Shown piece by piece: positions 1 through 9,207 of a DNA stretch of 64,000 nt. The notes under the pieces were generated by a model. The model worked only from the letters and a program-made list of their open reading frames with translations, was not told the DNA's origin and did no database searches. Source of the DNA: Pseudomonas sp. IAC-BECa141 (GTDB lineage: Bacteria > Pseudomonadota > Gammaproteobacteria > Pseudomonadales > Pseudomonadaceae); contig NZ_CP065410.1 in NCBI RefSeq assembly GCF_020544405.1, forward strand, positions 3,596,001-3,660,000, read 5' to 3'. The position numbers and the translations under genes were made by a program. The stretch's first letter is position 1. The number at the start of each line of letters is the position of its first letter.

Positions 1-1476
1 CTTGTCGACTACCGAAGTCTGCTCGTCCGCCCCCATCGCGCAGGAGCCGCACAGGTGATAGATCGAGCCGCAATTGTCGCGGAAGTACTGGAGCATCTGC
101 TCGTCGCTTTCCACTGCCGGTCCCGGCAGAACTTCATCGACCGTGATGCCCTGCAATGAAGGCGCGCCCATGATCTTGCGCATCAGGCGACTGCCCTGGA
201 TCACCTCGTCGATGTCCTTTTGCGTGCTCAGATAGTTCGGGTCGATCAACGCCGCATCGCGCGGATTTTTCGAGGCAATCGTGATCTGACCGCGACTGGT
301 CGGGCGGCACGGGTTGAAGCACAGCAGGAAACCTGAATACGGCTCGGGCTTGAGGCTGGCCTTGTTGTTCTTCGGAATCTGGTACGACAGCGGGTTGAAA
401 TACAGCTGCAGGTTCGGATGGCTCTGTTCCGAATTGCCACGGAAGAATCCACCGGCCTGATTGACGCTCATCGCCAGCGCGCCCTTGCGGGTCAACAGGT
501 ATTTCACGCCGAGTTTGAACTGGCCGAACAGCGAGCTGAGTTCATCGTTCAGAGTCGGGACGTTGGCCTTGTAGTAGTAGCTGACGCACAGGTGATCCTG
601 CAGGTTATGCCCCACTGCCGGCAGGTGTTTGACCAGCGGAATCTGATGTTTGGCCAGTAGGATGCGATCGGCCACGCCGGACAGTTGCAGGATCTTCGGT
701 GTGTCGACCGCACCGGCACACAGGATCACTTCCTTGCGCGCCGTGAACGTTCGCCTCACACCATGCTGAGTGATGGAAATACCGGTGGCGCGCCGTTGGC
801 TCTCATCAAACAGCACTCGATCAACCAGCGCGTAATGCTCGACCGTCAGGTTCTGCCGGCTCAGTGCCGGGTGCAAATGGGCGAAGCTGCTGGAGCTGCG
901 CTGACCATTGCGGGTGTTGACGTCGTAGATGCCCGCGCCTTCGAATTTCGGCCCATTGAAATCGTCACTGCGCGGGTAACCGAGTTCGTCGCAGCCCTTG
1001 AGGAACACGTCGCAGATCGGGTGGGTCTGGCCGGTCATCGGGGTGATGCTGATCGGGCCGCTGCCGCCGTGGTATTCGCTGTCGCCCAGCGGATGGTTTT
1101 CCAGTTTGCGGAAGTACGGCAGCACATCCTTGAAGGCCCAGCCGTCGTTGCCGTTGGCCGCCCAGTCGTTGAAGTCATGGGCCTGGCCACGCACGTAGAT
1201 CATTGCGTTGATCGAGCCCGAACCGCCCTGGACCTTGCCACGCGGGGCGTAGATTTCGCGATTGCCCAACTGTTTTTGCGGCTGGCTGTAATACATCCAG
1301 TTGAAGGTCGGGTTGTAATACATTTTGGCGAAGCCGACCGGGATCCTGAACCACAGGGAACTGTCCTTGCCGCCCGCCTCCAGCAGCAGCACCGTGTATT
1401 GGCCCGAGGCCGAAAGCCGGTTGGCCAGCACGCAGCCAGCGGCGCCTGCGCCAGCGATGATGTAGTCGTATGTCAT
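1..1476 (-). CDS. GMC-family FAD alcohol/choline dehydrogenase-like oxidoreductase (partial, C-terminus outside window)
   Basis: 492 codons are open from the ATG at 1476 to the window edge; family members run about 530-550 residues, so roughly 50 C-terminal residues are missing. The N-terminus DYIIAGAGAAGCVLANRLS is the FAD-binding GxGxxG fold, GGSGSINAMIYVRG matches the GMC signature, and YHLCGSCAMG near the cut end carries the catalytic His of the C-terminal GMC domain. The family oxidises primary or sugar alcohols to aldehydes or ketones with FAD. It lies downstream of a dehydratase, MFS carrier and aldehyde dehydrogenase on the same strand, separated from them by a REPIN, so it probably belongs to one catabolic locus. 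The substrate cannot be told from sequence. Confidence 0.93.
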   Translation of the reverse strand, partial: MTYDYIIAGAGAAGCVLANRLSASGQYTVLLLEAGGKDSSLWFRIPVGFAKMYYNPTFNWMYYSQPQKQLGNREIYAPRGKVQGGSGSINAMIYVRGQAHDFNDWAANGNDGWAFKDVLPYFRKLENHPLGDSEYHGGSGPISITPMTGQTHPICDVFLKGCDELGYPRSDDFNGPKFEGAGIYDVNTRNGQRSSSSFAHLHPALSRQNLTVEHYALVDRVLFDESQRRATGISITQHGVRRTFTARKEVILCAGAVDTPKILQLSGVADRILLAKHQIPLVKHLPAVGHNLQDHLCVSYYYKANVPTLNDELSSLFGQFKLGVKYLLTRKGALAMSVNQAGGFFRGNSEQSHPNLQLYFNPLSYQIPKNNKASLKPEPYSGFLLCFNPCRPTSRGQITIASKNPRDAALIDPNYLSTQKDIDEVIQGSRLMRKIMGAPSLQGITVDEVLPGPAVESDEQMLQYFRDNCGSIYHLCGSCAMGADEQTSVVDK

Positions 1477-1534
1477 GCACGGTTACCGCGTAAGTCGTTG
1501 TACAAAGAATGCCTGTCAGCCAGGCACTATCCTT

Positions 1535-1622
1535 GTGGGAGCGAGCTTGCTCGCGATTGCGGTGCCGCATTCAACATTGATGCTGACTGAACTGACGCTA
1601 TCGCGAGCAAGCTCGCTCCCAC
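1535..1622. repeat. REPIN: inverted pair of Pseudomonas REP sequences
   Basis: GTGGGAGCGAGCTTGCTCGC at 1535 is matched by its reverse complement ending at 1622, with about 45 bases between. Each arm is itself a small hairpin. Near-identical pairs occur at 10629-10716 and 24378-24465. It sits between the dehydratase and the GMC gene and may act as an RNA hairpin between them. Confidence 0.9.
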
Positions 1623-1650
1623 AGGTCTTGCGGTTGGGTTAGAAACCTCG

Positions 1651-2868
1651 TCAGCCCTTGGCCGGCGATGTGTCTTTGACGTCGGCCGGGATCGAGGCCA
1701 TTTGCAGGTGCAGGCGCTCACCGGTGTACGGCGAATGCTTGCGCACCACGTCCATGTTCAGCTCCACGCCCAGGCCCGGCTCGGTGGACGGGATGATGTA
1801 ACCGTCCTCCCACTGCAACGGCTTTTTCAGGACCTCGGCGTGGAAGCCGCCCCAGGTCTCGATGCTTTCCTGGATCAGGAAGTTCGGCGTGCAGGCCGCG
1901 AGCTGGAAACTCGCTGCCGCACCAATCGGCCCGTTGTAAAGATGCGGGGCGATTTGCGCGTAATAGGCCTCGGCCATGCTGGCAATCTTCTTGCCTTCGA
2001 GCAGGCCGCCGCAGCGCGCCACGTTCATCTGCAGAATCGACGCACCGCCGGCCTGCAACAGCTTGAAAAATTCGTACTTGGTGGTCAGGCGCTCGCCAGT
2101 GGCGATCGGAATGCTGGTCTTGGCCGCGACCTGCGCCATGGCTTCTTCCTGTCCTGGCGGCACCGGTTCTTCGAACCACAGCGGATCGTATTTCTCCAGG
2201 CGCCTGGCCAGGCGAATTGCCGAGGACGGCACCATTTGCCCGTGGGTACCGAACAGCAGATCGCACTTGTTGCCCACCGCTTCGCGGATCTTGCGGCAGA
2301 AGGTTTCACAGCGCTCCAGCACTTCCAGCGAAATCTGATGCCCGGAGTACGCGGTGTACGGCCCGGCCGGATCGAACTTCACAGCGGTGAAGCCTTTGTT
2401 CATGTTGTCGATGGCGCATTCGGCGGCCAGGTCCGGGTCGTCGTAGTCGTACTCGCCACGGCTATTGACCGGGTACAAGTAGGTGTAGGAACGCAGGCGC
2501 TCGTGAACCTTGCCGCCGAGCAGCTCGTAGACCGGTTTGCTCGCAGCCTTGCCGATGATGTCCCAGCAGGCCATTTCCAGACCGCTGACCACGCCCATCA
2601 TGGTCAGGTCGGGACGCTGGGTGAAACCGCTCGAATAGGCCTGACGAAAGAAGCGTTCGATGTGGTGCGGATCCTGATTCAGCAAGTAGCGCTCGAACAC
2701 GTCTTCGATGATCGGCAGCATGGCTTTGGGGCCGAAGGTCGCGGCGTAGATTTCGCCGACACCTTCGATGCCGCAGTCTGTCTTGAGCTTGACGAACAGC
2801 CAGTACATGCCGCCGATGTGCGGTGGCGGTACGGCGACGATATGGGTTTCAAGGGCGACGATTTTCAT
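1651..2868 (-). CDS. Enolase-superfamily (mandelate racemase/muconate lactonizing) acid-sugar dehydratase-like protein
   Basis: About 405 residues from the ATG at 2868; an in-frame GTG at 2877 would overlap the upstream MFS gene by 8 bases. The N-terminal capping domain (about 1-120) is followed by a TIM barrel with LWFEEPV and ATGERL, which supply two acidic metal ligands, and APHLYNGPIG with the late active-site His. Where many acid-sugar dehydratases have Asp-x-His-Gly-Arg, this protein has GTHGQ, so the first metal ligand looks non-canonical. The TGAGATG junction with the MFS gene indicates translational coupling. A role in dehydrating a sugar acid is inferred from family and neighbours; a racemase or epimerase is possible. 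Confidence 0.88.
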   Translation of the reverse strand: MKIVALETHIVAVPPPHIGGMYWLFVKLKTDCGIEGVGEIYAATFGPKAMLPIIEDVFERYLLNQDPHHIERFFRQAYSSGFTQRPDLTMMGVVSGLEMACWDIIGKAASKPVYELLGGKVHERLRSYTYLYPVNSRGEYDYDDPDLAAECAIDNMNKGFTAVKFDPAGPYTAYSGHQISLEVLERCETFCRKIREAVGNKCDLLFGTHGQMVPSSAIRLARRLEKYDPLWFEEPVPPGQEEAMAQVAAKTSIPIATGERLTTKYEFFKLLQAGGASILQMNVARCGGLLEGKKIASMAEAYYAQIAPHLYNGPIGAAASFQLAACTPNFLIQESIETWGGFHAEVLKKPLQWEDGYIIPSTEPGLGVELNMDVVRKHSPYTGERLHLQMASIPADVKDTSPAKG

Positions 2869-2869
2869 C

Positions 2870-4189
2870 TCAGGCACCTGTCTTTTTCAGAGATTTGCGA
2901 TTGATTCGGGCACGCAGGGTCACGGCAGCCAGGGTGCCGATCAGACCGATAGCGGCGATGTAGCCGAAATAGAGCTTGTAGCCGAGGGCGCCGGGGAAAT
3001 GCTCAGTGAGGTAGCCGTTGATCAACGGGATGAACGCATCCGGCATGTAACCGACCACCGAGACGATGCCGATGGCCAGTCCGGTGATGCGCAGCGGAAT
3101 GTTGCAGCTGTCGAGGATCGCCCAGTACAGACCGCGAATCGCGTAGGTCATCAGGCCGATGAAAATCACTGTCGCGATCAGCAGTCCGATGCTGTTGAGC
3201 GCCGGGAACACGATCAGCCCGACGATTGCCAGACTCGCCAGCAACAGCGCGGCGATCAGCACCGAGATGTTCGAAAACTTGTCCCCCAGCCAGCCGCCGC
3301 CGATGCCGCCGATCGGACGCATCCACAGTTTGATGGTGGTGATGGTGCCGGCCATGACGGCGGTCAGGCCGCTGCCTTGCAGGTAGTCCGAGAAGCTGTA
3401 GGTGGCCCAGAAGATGTGATAACCGCAAAACACGATCGCGGTAACCAGCCACAGTTCAGGAATCTTCACCAACGTCGCCAGGTCCGTGAACAGGTTGAAC
3501 TTGCCCTTCTCCACCGGCGGCGTGTCCTCCATCGATTTCGGATCCTTGATCAGCACCAGCACACAGCCGATGGCGATACAGGTGAAGGCGTAGAGATAAA
3601 CCACGTGTTTGAAACCTTCGGCAGTGGACTCGCCACGGGTTTCGGTGGCGTAGGCGAACAGCCCGAGCGCAACCGTTGCCAGCAGCGCTTCGACCAGTCC
3701 GCGCCCCCCATCGAGGATGCCGAAAAAACGTCCCTGTTCGGTGTGATGGGCAATCATCTTCACGCGCTTGAGCACCGAGGCCCAGAACGTCAGGCCGGTG
3801 GTCAGTCCCCAGCAGCCGAAGATGATCATCAGCCCGGTCATCGACGGCGTCGTCGAATACCACAGACCCAGCGCGCCAGTGGCCACCAGCGAAAAGAAAA
3901 TCAGGAAACGCGGCGCGATACGGTCGGCCAGCCAGCCGCTCGGCAAGTAGCTGAGCAGGAAAATCGTCCCAAGCATCGAGTACAGATAGCCCAGCTCGCT
4001 GTGGCTGATCTGGAACACCTCGAGCATGGTCGTCTGATAGACCTGGCGCAGGTACAGGATCGGGTAGATCGCACCGGCGGCGAGCACCAGCAACATCAGC
4101 TGGAAATAGCGACTTCCCTTGTCGCTGCGGCTTTTCGAAGCCGAGTTGGAACCCTGAACAGCGGCAGCAGTGGATGCATGCTTGGACAT
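2870..4189 (-). CDS. MFS transporter
   Basis: 439 residues with about 12 hydrophobic segments. The loop after helix 2 reads GWLADRIAPR, the MFS motif A region. The cytoplasmic N-terminus is Ser/Ala/Lys-rich. It lies between the aldehyde dehydrogenase and the dehydratase on the same strand, its stop codon nearly touching the dehydratase start, so it is most likely the uptake carrier for that locus substrate. Substrate class (sugar acid or polyol) is inference from neighbours only. Confidence 0.9.
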   Translation of the reverse strand: MSKHASTAAAVQGSNSASKSRSDKGSRYFQLMLLVLAAGAIYPILYLRQVYQTTMLEVFQISHSELGYLYSMLGTIFLLSYLPSGWLADRIAPRFLIFFSLVATGALGLWYSTTPSMTGLMIIFGCWGLTTGLTFWASVLKRVKMIAHHTEQGRFFGILDGGRGLVEALLATVALGLFAYATETRGESTAEGFKHVVYLYAFTCIAIGCVLVLIKDPKSMEDTPPVEKGKFNLFTDLATLVKIPELWLVTAIVFCGYHIFWATYSFSDYLQGSGLTAVMAGTITTIKLWMRPIGGIGGGWLGDKFSNISVLIAALLLASLAIVGLIVFPALNSIGLLIATVIFIGLMTYAIRGLYWAILDSCNIPLRITGLAIGIVSVVGYMPDAFIPLINGYLTEHFPGALGYKLYFGYIAAIGLIGTLAAVTLRARINRKSLKKTGA

Positions 4190-4271
4190 TGAAGTGACCT
4201 CGGGCGACCCATGCTCCGGGCGCCCCTGATAATTGTTTTTATAGGTGTCGCGTGAGGCGTGCTGCGGTGGA

Positions 4272-5702
4272 TCAGTACTTCATGACCACAAGGCGGGTCT
4301 GGGTGAATTCGAGCATGCCGTGCTTGCCGTCATCACCGCCCAGGCCCGAGCGTTTCCAGCCGGCGTGGTAGCCCTGATACGGATCGGCCGGGGTACGGTT
4401 GACGTACAACTCGCCGGCTTCGATGGCGTTGGCGACTTTCTGCGCGGTGCGGTAGTTCTCGGTGTAGAGCACCGACGACAGGCCGAACTGGTGATCGTTG
4501 GCCATGGCCAGCGCTTCGTCGATGTCGCGGTACTTGAGTACCGGCAGCACCGGGCCGAAGATTTCTTCCTGGACGATTTCCATGTCCTGACGGCAACCAC
4601 TAAGCAACGTTGGCGGGTAGAAATGCCCCGGACCTTCGGGCAACACACCGCCGCTTTCGAGGATGGCGCCGTCCGCAATCGCGCGTTCGACCATGGCGTG
4701 AATGTTCTTCTGCGAACTGGCGTTGACCAGCGGGCCCATCAGGCTCGCATCTGTGGCGCGGTCACCGAACTTCACCGCGGCGATCTTCGCTTTGAGCAAT
4801 GCGAGGAAACGCTCGTAGACGCTTTCCTGCACGTAGACCCGCTCCACTGCCGTGCACAACTGGCCGCAGTGAGTGGTCTTGGAGGCGATGATTGCGCTCG
4901 CGGCGGTTTCGAGATCAGCGTCGGCTTCGATGATTGCCGGGGTCTTGCCGCCCAGTTCCAGCGACGGCTTGGCGATGTTGGCCTTGCAGTAGTCGAGAAC
5001 GATGCGCCCGGCGTTGACGCTGCCGGTCAGGGTAATCAGGCCTACGGCTTTATGCGCGCAAACGGCTGCAGCGGTGGCGTGATCCATGGTCAGGATATTG
5101 ATTACGCCGTCTGGCATGCCCGATTGCTCCACGGCTTTGGCGATTTCGAACGCCGACGTCGGGGTGTTGTTGCTCGGACGCACCACCACGGTATTGCCGG
5201 CAATCAGCGCCGGAGCGACTTTGCGCAACAGGGTGTAGACCGGGTAGTTGAACGGAATCAGGCACGCGACGACGCCAATCGGCTCGCGGTGCAGGAACAG
5301 GTTTTCTTCAGGGCTGTCGCTGGGAATGATCTCGCCTTCGATGCGGCGCGCCCACTCGGCGTGGTAGCGGGTGATCTGCGCGGCATAACGGGCTTCGGTG
5401 CTGGCGTCGCTCAGGCTCTTGCCGGACTCGGCGGCCAGTGCGGTGCCGATGGCTTCGGCGCGGTCCTCAAGGGCAGCCGCGAACGCTCGCAGGTGCTCGG
5501 CGCGCTCGATGCTGGTGAGTTTGCCCCAGGTCTTTTGCGCCTTGGCGGCAGCGTCGACTGCCGCCAAGGCTTCTTCGGCAGTGGCGGCTGACACCTGGCC
5601 GATCAACGCTTCGGTGGCCGGATTGTAGACCGCAATCAGCGCCGCGCTGGCCGGCTCGATGAAGTGGCCGTTAACAAAATTTCGCTCGACTCGCATGTGC
5701 AT
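4272..5702 (-). CDS. NAD(P)-dependent aldehyde dehydrogenase, AldA (lactaldehyde/glycolaldehyde) type
   Basis: 476 residues, full length for the superfamily. It shows the catalytic Glu region LELGGK, the nucleophile Cys in THCGQLCTAVERVYVQ, and EEIFGPVLPV. The C-terminus (GYHAGWKRSGLGGDDGKHG) resembles E. coli AldA strongly by eye. It probably oxidises a short hydroxy-aldehyde to the acid. An in-frame ATG two codons later (5696) is an alternative start. It is the first catabolic gene after the LysR gene and is followed by the MFS carrier 82 bases on. Confidence 0.92.
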   Translation of the reverse strand: MHMRVERNFVNGHFIEPASAALIAVYNPATEALIGQVSAATAEEALAAVDAAAKAQKTWGKLTSIERAEHLRAFAAALEDRAEAIGTALAAESGKSLSDASTEARYAAQITRYHAEWARRIEGEIIPSDSPEENLFLHREPIGVVACLIPFNYPVYTLLRKVAPALIAGNTVVVRPSNNTPTSAFEIAKAVEQSGMPDGVINILTMDHATAAAVCAHKAVGLITLTGSVNAGRIVLDYCKANIAKPSLELGGKTPAIIEADADLETAASAIIASKTTHCGQLCTAVERVYVQESVYERFLALLKAKIAAVKFGDRATDASLMGPLVNASSQKNIHAMVERAIADGAILESGGVLPEGPGHFYPPTLLSGCRQDMEIVQEEIFGPVLPVLKYRDIDEALAMANDHQFGLSSVLYTENYRTAQKVANAIEAGELYVNRTPADPYQGYHAGWKRSGLGGDDGKHGMLEFTQTRLVVMKY

Positions 5703-5803
5703 CGCCCATCGTTTGTTTTTATCGATGCCACCAGTCTTGTCATCGACAGCGGGTTCAACAAACGATTTATCCGGCGATCAAACATTCGAAAAAGGCACGT
5801 TAC

Positions 5804-6736
5804 TCAGGAAATCGCCTTCGAAGGCTCAAGTTGGCGCTGCGCCAGCCAGATCTCTTCCTGCAACCACTGACTGAACGCCTGCAATTGCGGCATCTGCGTC
5901 TGTTCCGGACGGGTCACCAGCCAGTAGGACTGGTGACCCTCGACATGGACGTTATGCACTTGGGTCAACTGTCCACTGGCCAGCTCCGAGGCGACCATGT
6001 GCCAGTCGGCTATGGTGATCCCCAAGCCATCGACTGCCGCTTGAATCGCCAGATCCAGCAGGTCGAATTCATAACCGCCCTGGGTATCGACGCCGCTGAT
6101 GCGCGCCGCGTCGAGCCAATGCTTCCAGGTCAGGTAGCGCTGATCCTCCCGGGCCAGCACATGCAGCAGGGTCAGGCGATTGAGGTCGATGCCCTGCTCG
6201 CCGCCCTCCCGCGCATACAGGGTCGGCGCGCACACGGCGATGTGCCGTTCCTGAATCAGCAGTGAACTGTCGAGCCCATCCCACTCGCCATCGCCAAAAC
6301 GGATCGCGCAATCGAGGGTGCTGGTTTCCGCCAGACTGTCCTGTAAACGGGTGGTGATGCTCAGTTCCAGTTCCGGATGCTGCTCGCGCAGGCGCCCGAG
6401 GCGCGGCATCAGCCAGCGGCTGGTGAACGTTGGTGGCGCGTTGATGTGCAGGCGGTTGGCATGGGTTTTCTGCTGGATGCTGCGCACGGTCAGCTCGATC
6501 TTGTCGAACGACTGATGCAGCGCCCGCAGCAGAATCTTGCCGGCACCGGTCAGTTCGAGATGGTGATGGCGGCGTTCAAGCAGACTCTCGCCGAGCTGTT
6601 CTTCCAGCTGCCGCACCTGACGGCTGACCGCGCTCTGGGTGACATTGAGCAACTCGGCAGCGCGGGTAAAGCTGCCGGTGCTGCCGGCCACTTCGAATGC
6701 TTTGAGCGCATTCAGGCCGGGCATTTTGCGTTTCAT
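5804..6736 (-). CDS. LysR-family (GcvA-like) transcriptional regulator
   Basis: 310 residues from the ATG at 6736 (KRKMPGLNALKAFEVAG); the upstream frame to 6769 lacks a good ribosome site. The N-terminal winged HTH (SFTRAAELLNVTQSAVSRQV) and substrate-binding domain with DCAIRFGDGEW are typical of the GcvA/AmpR branch. It lies upstream of and parallel to the aldehyde dehydrogenase and divergent from the porin at 6922, the classic position for a LysR protein controlling both. The inducer is unknown. Confidence 0.92.
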   Translation of the reverse strand: MKRKMPGLNALKAFEVAGSTGSFTRAAELLNVTQSAVSRQVRQLEEQLGESLLERRHHHLELTGAGKILLRALHQSFDKIELTVRSIQQKTHANRLHINAPPTFTSRWLMPRLGRLREQHPELELSITTRLQDSLAETSTLDCAIRFGDGEWDGLDSSLLIQERHIAVCAPTLYAREGGEQGIDLNRLTLLHVLAREDQRYLTWKHWLDAARISGVDTQGGYEFDLLDLAIQAAVDGLGITIADWHMVASELASGQLTQVHNVHVEGHQSYWLVTRPEQTQMPQLQAFSQWLQEEIWLAQRQLEPSKAIS

Positions 6737-6921
6737 ACAAGGCACTCGAAAACCACTGACAAGGTGCAAAGCATCCCACGATGATGGCGAATTGTCCTAC
6801 AGGATTTTCCGAGTAACATGCATTCGACGCAGGTTTCCCTGACGTTTTTATCGTTTGTTCTGCAACGGGCGGATGGCAAAACTGCGCGGCATCTCTAATA
6901 AAAACAATCGAGAGCCGCTCC

Positions 6922-8100
6922 ATGCCCTTCCCTGCATCTTTGCGCCTGCGCACCACCTCCATCGCTCTGTTCTGCAGCATTGCCGCCCCGGCCATGGCGG
7001 TCCAGGTCACCGACAATCTCGACCTTGGCGGAGCCATTCGTGCCCGTTGGGACGTGGACCCGGATCGCGATATTCAGAAGTTCGGTCTCGACACGGTGTT
7101 CCTCAGCGCCAAATACAACTCCGACACCTGGATCGGCGAAGCGCAATACCGCTTCTACGGTCGCTCCTACCCGTATCAGTACACCAGGAACTACGGCGAC
7201 ATCCGTTTCGCCAAGTTCGCGTGGGTCGGCTACAAGTTCAATCCCGACCAGCAAGTGCAGGTCGGCCTGAACACCGTGCCGTTCGGTTTGCAGCCGTACT
7301 TCGGCAGCACGTTTTACGAGACTCTGGGCAACGTCATCGGCCTGGAAGACGTGCAACAGGTCGGCGCCAAGTACATCCAGCAAAGTGGCGCCTGGAACGT
7401 TCAGGCCGGTTATTACCTGCGTCCGGCCTGGCAAGGCAAAGGCACCAGCAAGGGTGTGACCTACTCCAGCGTCGTATCCGGGGCCGACAGTTATGTGGCC
7501 GACGGCAGTGATAACCAGGAACGCAACACCGTTGTGCTGCGGGTGGCCAGGTCGCTGGATCTGGGGCCTTGGAAATCCGAAGTCGGGATCTCCGGCCTGA
7601 CCTCGACCCTCGAAAACAAAGACACCGACAACGACGGCCGACGCAACGCCGTGGCCGTGCATTACCTAGGCAAGAACGGCCCGTGGGGCGTGCAGTTGCA
7701 GGCGGCGCGGCAGCAGATGTCGCCACGCAACGCTGGCACTGATGAACTGGTGACCCTCGGTGGTTACGACGGCACCTACAACGTGGCCAGTCGCGGCAAT
7801 CTGTACGTGGCCGACCTGAGTTACGACGTGGGCGGCAAATATCTGTTCGATCAGATCAGCGGGATCAAGCTGTACGCCAACTACAGCGCGTTCGACAAGT
7901 CAGCCAGCGGCTTCAAGACGTCCGAGCGGATGATCCTCGGCACCTCGTTTTCCGTGAGTAAATTGTGGGTTGCGACCGAATGGCTGTTCGGCAAAAACGA
8001 CCCGTACATCGGCGGCGGCAGCTACACCCAGAGCCTTGGCGCAGGCGGGCTGGATCAGTGGGAGAACCAGTTATATGTGAACGTCGGGTATTACTTCTGA
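6922..8100 (+). CDS. Outer-membrane porin (beta-barrel)
   Basis: 392 residues. A signal peptide ends about residue 27 (SIAAPAMA). The mature part is rich in alternating aromatic/polar strands (WIGEAQYRFYGRSYPYQ, VGYKF) and ends in YVNVGYYF, with the C-terminal Phe required for BAM recognition. The size fits specific porins of pseudomonads. It is divergent from the LysR gene at 6736 and probably admits the substrate of the adjacent catabolic genes. It is not an obvious OprD by eye, so I leave it unnamed. Confidence 0.87.
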   Translation: MPFPASLRLRTTSIALFCSIAAPAMAVQVTDNLDLGGAIRARWDVDPDRDIQKFGLDTVFLSAKYNSDTWIGEAQYRFYGRSYPYQYTRNYGDIRFAKFAWVGYKFNPDQQVQVGLNTVPFGLQPYFGSTFYETLGNVIGLEDVQQVGAKYIQQSGAWNVQAGYYLRPAWQGKGTSKGVTYSSVVSGADSYVADGSDNQERNTVVLRVARSLDLGPWKSEVGISGLTSTLENKDTDNDGRRNAVAVHYLGKNGPWGVQLQAARQQMSPRNAGTDELVTLGGYDGTYNVASRGNLYVADLSYDVGGKYLFDQISGIKLYANYSAFDKSASGFKTSERMILGTSFSVSKLWVATEWLFGKNDPYIGGGSYTQSLGAGGLDQWENQLYVNVGYYF

Positions 8101-8130
8101 CGCTCGATATTTCAGCGCCTGACAGTCAGC

Positions 8131-8222
8131 TATCGCTGGCAAGCCAGCTCTCACAGGATTGATGTTGGCCGCACTCTTTGTGGTCACCTTGATACTTGTG
8201 GGAGCTCGCTTGCCAGCGATGG
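8131..8222. repeat. Diverged REP-like inverted pair
   Basis: TATCGCTGGCAAGCCAGCTC at 8131 pairs with a reversed copy ending at 8222 (TTGTGGGAGCTCGCTTGCCA). It follows the GTGGGAGC logic of the REPINs but is a different sequence group (GGCAAGC instead of GAGCAAGC). It lies between the porin stop and the second LysR gene and may terminate porin transcription. Confidence 0.75.
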
Positions 8223-8321
8223 CATCTGCCCAAACAACACTTGCATCCGCCCACCACCAATAGTCAGATAGGCCCACTTTCCAAAACAACAATAAACCGC
8301 CCGATCCGGAGTTCCGCCTCC

Positions 8322-9197
8322 ATGCGTCAACTGCCCTCGCTCAACACCTTGCGCGTGTTCGAAGAAGTCGCCCGTCATCGCAGTTTCAGCCAGGCCGCCA
8401 TCGGGTTGAACGTCACCCAGGGCGCGGTCAGTCGCCAGATCAAACAGCTTGAAGACTACCTCGGCGTGGCACTGTTCGTGCGCACGCCTCAAGGGCTGTC
8501 ACTGACCGAAGCCGGCAGCAATCTTTCCCCGCATCTGGCCGAAGCCTTCGACCATATCGAGCGCGCCTTGCAAGCCGTGCGCGTGCCCAACTTGCGTCAG
8601 CGCTTGAAAGTGCTCGCACCGCCGACCTGGGCCACGCGCTGGCTGTCGCCACACCTGCGCGCGTTCTGCCAGCGCTACCCGGACATCAACCTCAGCGTGA
8701 CCAACCAGATCGGCCACGACAGCCTTACGGAAGTCGATTGCCACATCCGCTTCGGCCTCGCAGCAGCGCCCCATTGCTCCAGCCAATTGTTGGTGATGGA
8801 ACGGCACATCGCAGTGGCCAGCCCGGAGCTGTTCAACGGCGATCTGCCACCGGACCTGCGGCAGTTTCCGCTGCTGCACATCCTGCACGACGGCAAGCGT
8901 TTGAAGGTCTGGGAGAACTGGCTGGCGGCGATGGGCCGGGATGACATCGATGCCGGGCAAGGGCTGGAATTCAGTACCCTGGATCAGGTGATCCACACTG
9001 CGCTGGCCGGCGGCGGTCTGGCGGTGATCGACCGGCAGATGATCGAAAAGGAACTGGCCAACGGCAGCCTGCTGCCGATCACCCCGATTGAGGTGATCGG
9101 CCCTTATGGCTATTGGCTGGATGTGGCGAATGACAAGCAAGGCCTGTCGAAAGTCAAGCTGTTTACCGAGTGGCTAGGGGTTGTCAGCAACCCCTGA
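8322..9197 (+). CDS. LysR-family (GcvA-like) transcriptional regulator
   Basis: 291 residues from the ATG at 8322 (RQLPSLNTLRVFEEVARH); the longer frame from 8196 runs back through the REP element and is unlikely. The HTH is SFSQAAIGLNVTQGAVSRQI; the effector domain holds DCHIRFGLA. It is paralogous to the regulator at 5804-6736. It converges on the MFS gene at 9208 and may control the fae-like/AKR/ALDH/MFS group, though it is not adjacent to that group's promoter. Confidence 0.92.
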   Translation: MRQLPSLNTLRVFEEVARHRSFSQAAIGLNVTQGAVSRQIKQLEDYLGVALFVRTPQGLSLTEAGSNLSPHLAEAFDHIERALQAVRVPNLRQRLKVLAPPTWATRWLSPHLRAFCQRYPDINLSVTNQIGHDSLTEVDCHIRFGLAAAPHCSSQLLVMERHIAVASPELFNGDLPPDLRQFPLLHILHDGKRLKVWENWLAAMGRDDIDAGQGLEFSTLDQVIHTALAGGGLAVIDRQMIEKELANGSLLPITPIEVIGPYGYWLDVANDKQGLSKVKLFTEWLGVVSNP

Positions 9198-9207
9198 CCT
9201 GCACTCA

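Noticed and set aside
685..1590. 301-codon plus-strand frame
   Set aside because: Antisense to the GMC oxidoreductase; its end even reads through the REP element.
4245..5591. 448-codon plus-strand frame
   Set aside because: Shadow of the AldA-type dehydrogenase on the minus strand.
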